From Flavobacterium psychrophilum (GTDB taxonomy: Bacteria; Bacteroidota; Bacteroidia; Flavobacteriales; Flavobacteriaceae), in assembly GCA_945897545.1 (NCBI GenBank), contig CAMDGJ010000012.1, positions 1 to 23,040 on the forward strand: 23,040 nt of DNA, written 5' to 3'. Below the pieces are notes generated by a model, which did no database searches, was not told the origin of the DNA, and saw nothing but the letters and a program-made list of their open reading frames with translations. This document shows positions 23,003 through 23,040 of this stretch, piece after piece; position 1 is the first letter of the stretch; each line of letters opens with the position of its first letter. The translations under genes and the position numbers were made by a program.

Positions 23003-23040
23003 ACGTAAATCTTTTATCCGAGCCTAAAAGGCGAATTGTC

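Noticed and set aside
1..23040. Search for a defence system, phage, secondary-metabolite cluster, tRNA or rRNA.
   Set aside because: No genes or structures of these kinds were recognised; gene content is core flavobacterial with repeat elements.

Overview
The window looks like chromosomal DNA from a member of the Flavobacteriaceae, most likely Flavobacterium. It is AT-rich. Start codons lack clear Shine-Dalgarno sequences but often have A-rich stretches before them. TAnnTTTG-type -7 elements occur upstream of several genes. Two secreted proteins end in type A sorting domains of the type IX secretion system (T9SS), a system confined to Bacteroidota. No tRNA, rRNA, CRISPR array, transposase, integrase or phage gene was seen.

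Layout. 1-1964 (minus strand) is a small array of T9SS-cargo-type secreted proteins: a lamin-tail-domain protein cut by the window edge, a 308-aa protein, and a miniature protein that is only signal peptide, linker and sorting domain. They are separated by near-identical ~355-bp direct repeats that join the promoter of one gene to the sorting-domain end of the next. 2298-4093 (plus) is a PhoB/PhoR-like two-component pair. 4279-9608 (minus) holds a MurG-like glycosyltransferase, a lysine-rich secreted protein ending in a PBCV-type basic adaptor motif, and a 1137-residue outer-membrane-type protein. 9695-11653 (minus) has aspartate kinase and an SSAT-like GNAT acetyltransferase, with class I fructose-1,6-bisphosphatase divergent from them and a TerB-like protein convergent to the phosphatase. 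13504-16105 (plus) is a tight run of a HupE/UreJ-like membrane protein, dCMP deaminase and an S41 C-terminal-processing peptidase. 16118-17669 (minus) has a truncated-looking flavoprotein overlapping a small membrane protein, then a MarC-family protein. 17992-22951 (plus) has a cysteine-rich DUF3109 protein, class Ia ribonucleotide reductase nrdB and nrdA, and a second GNAT enzyme.

How the genes fit together. Most are housekeeping: nucleotide supply (dCMP deaminase, NrdAB), gluconeogenesis (Fbp), aspartate-family amino-acid synthesis (aspartate kinase) and envelope quality control (S41 peptidase). The left part is envelope and secretion biology typical of gliding or T9SS-bearing Flavobacteria. 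I found no defence island or biosynthetic cluster.

The most interesting material is repeat biology. An in-frame GC-rich palindromic element sits inside the SSAT-like acetyltransferase gene. A closely matched 85-bp inverted repeat brackets marC and shares a core with that element. A long imperfect palindrome separates nrdB from nrdA. A 7-bp tandem repeat folds into a hairpin directly before the aspartate kinase start. The cassette-like T9SS cargo array completes the set.
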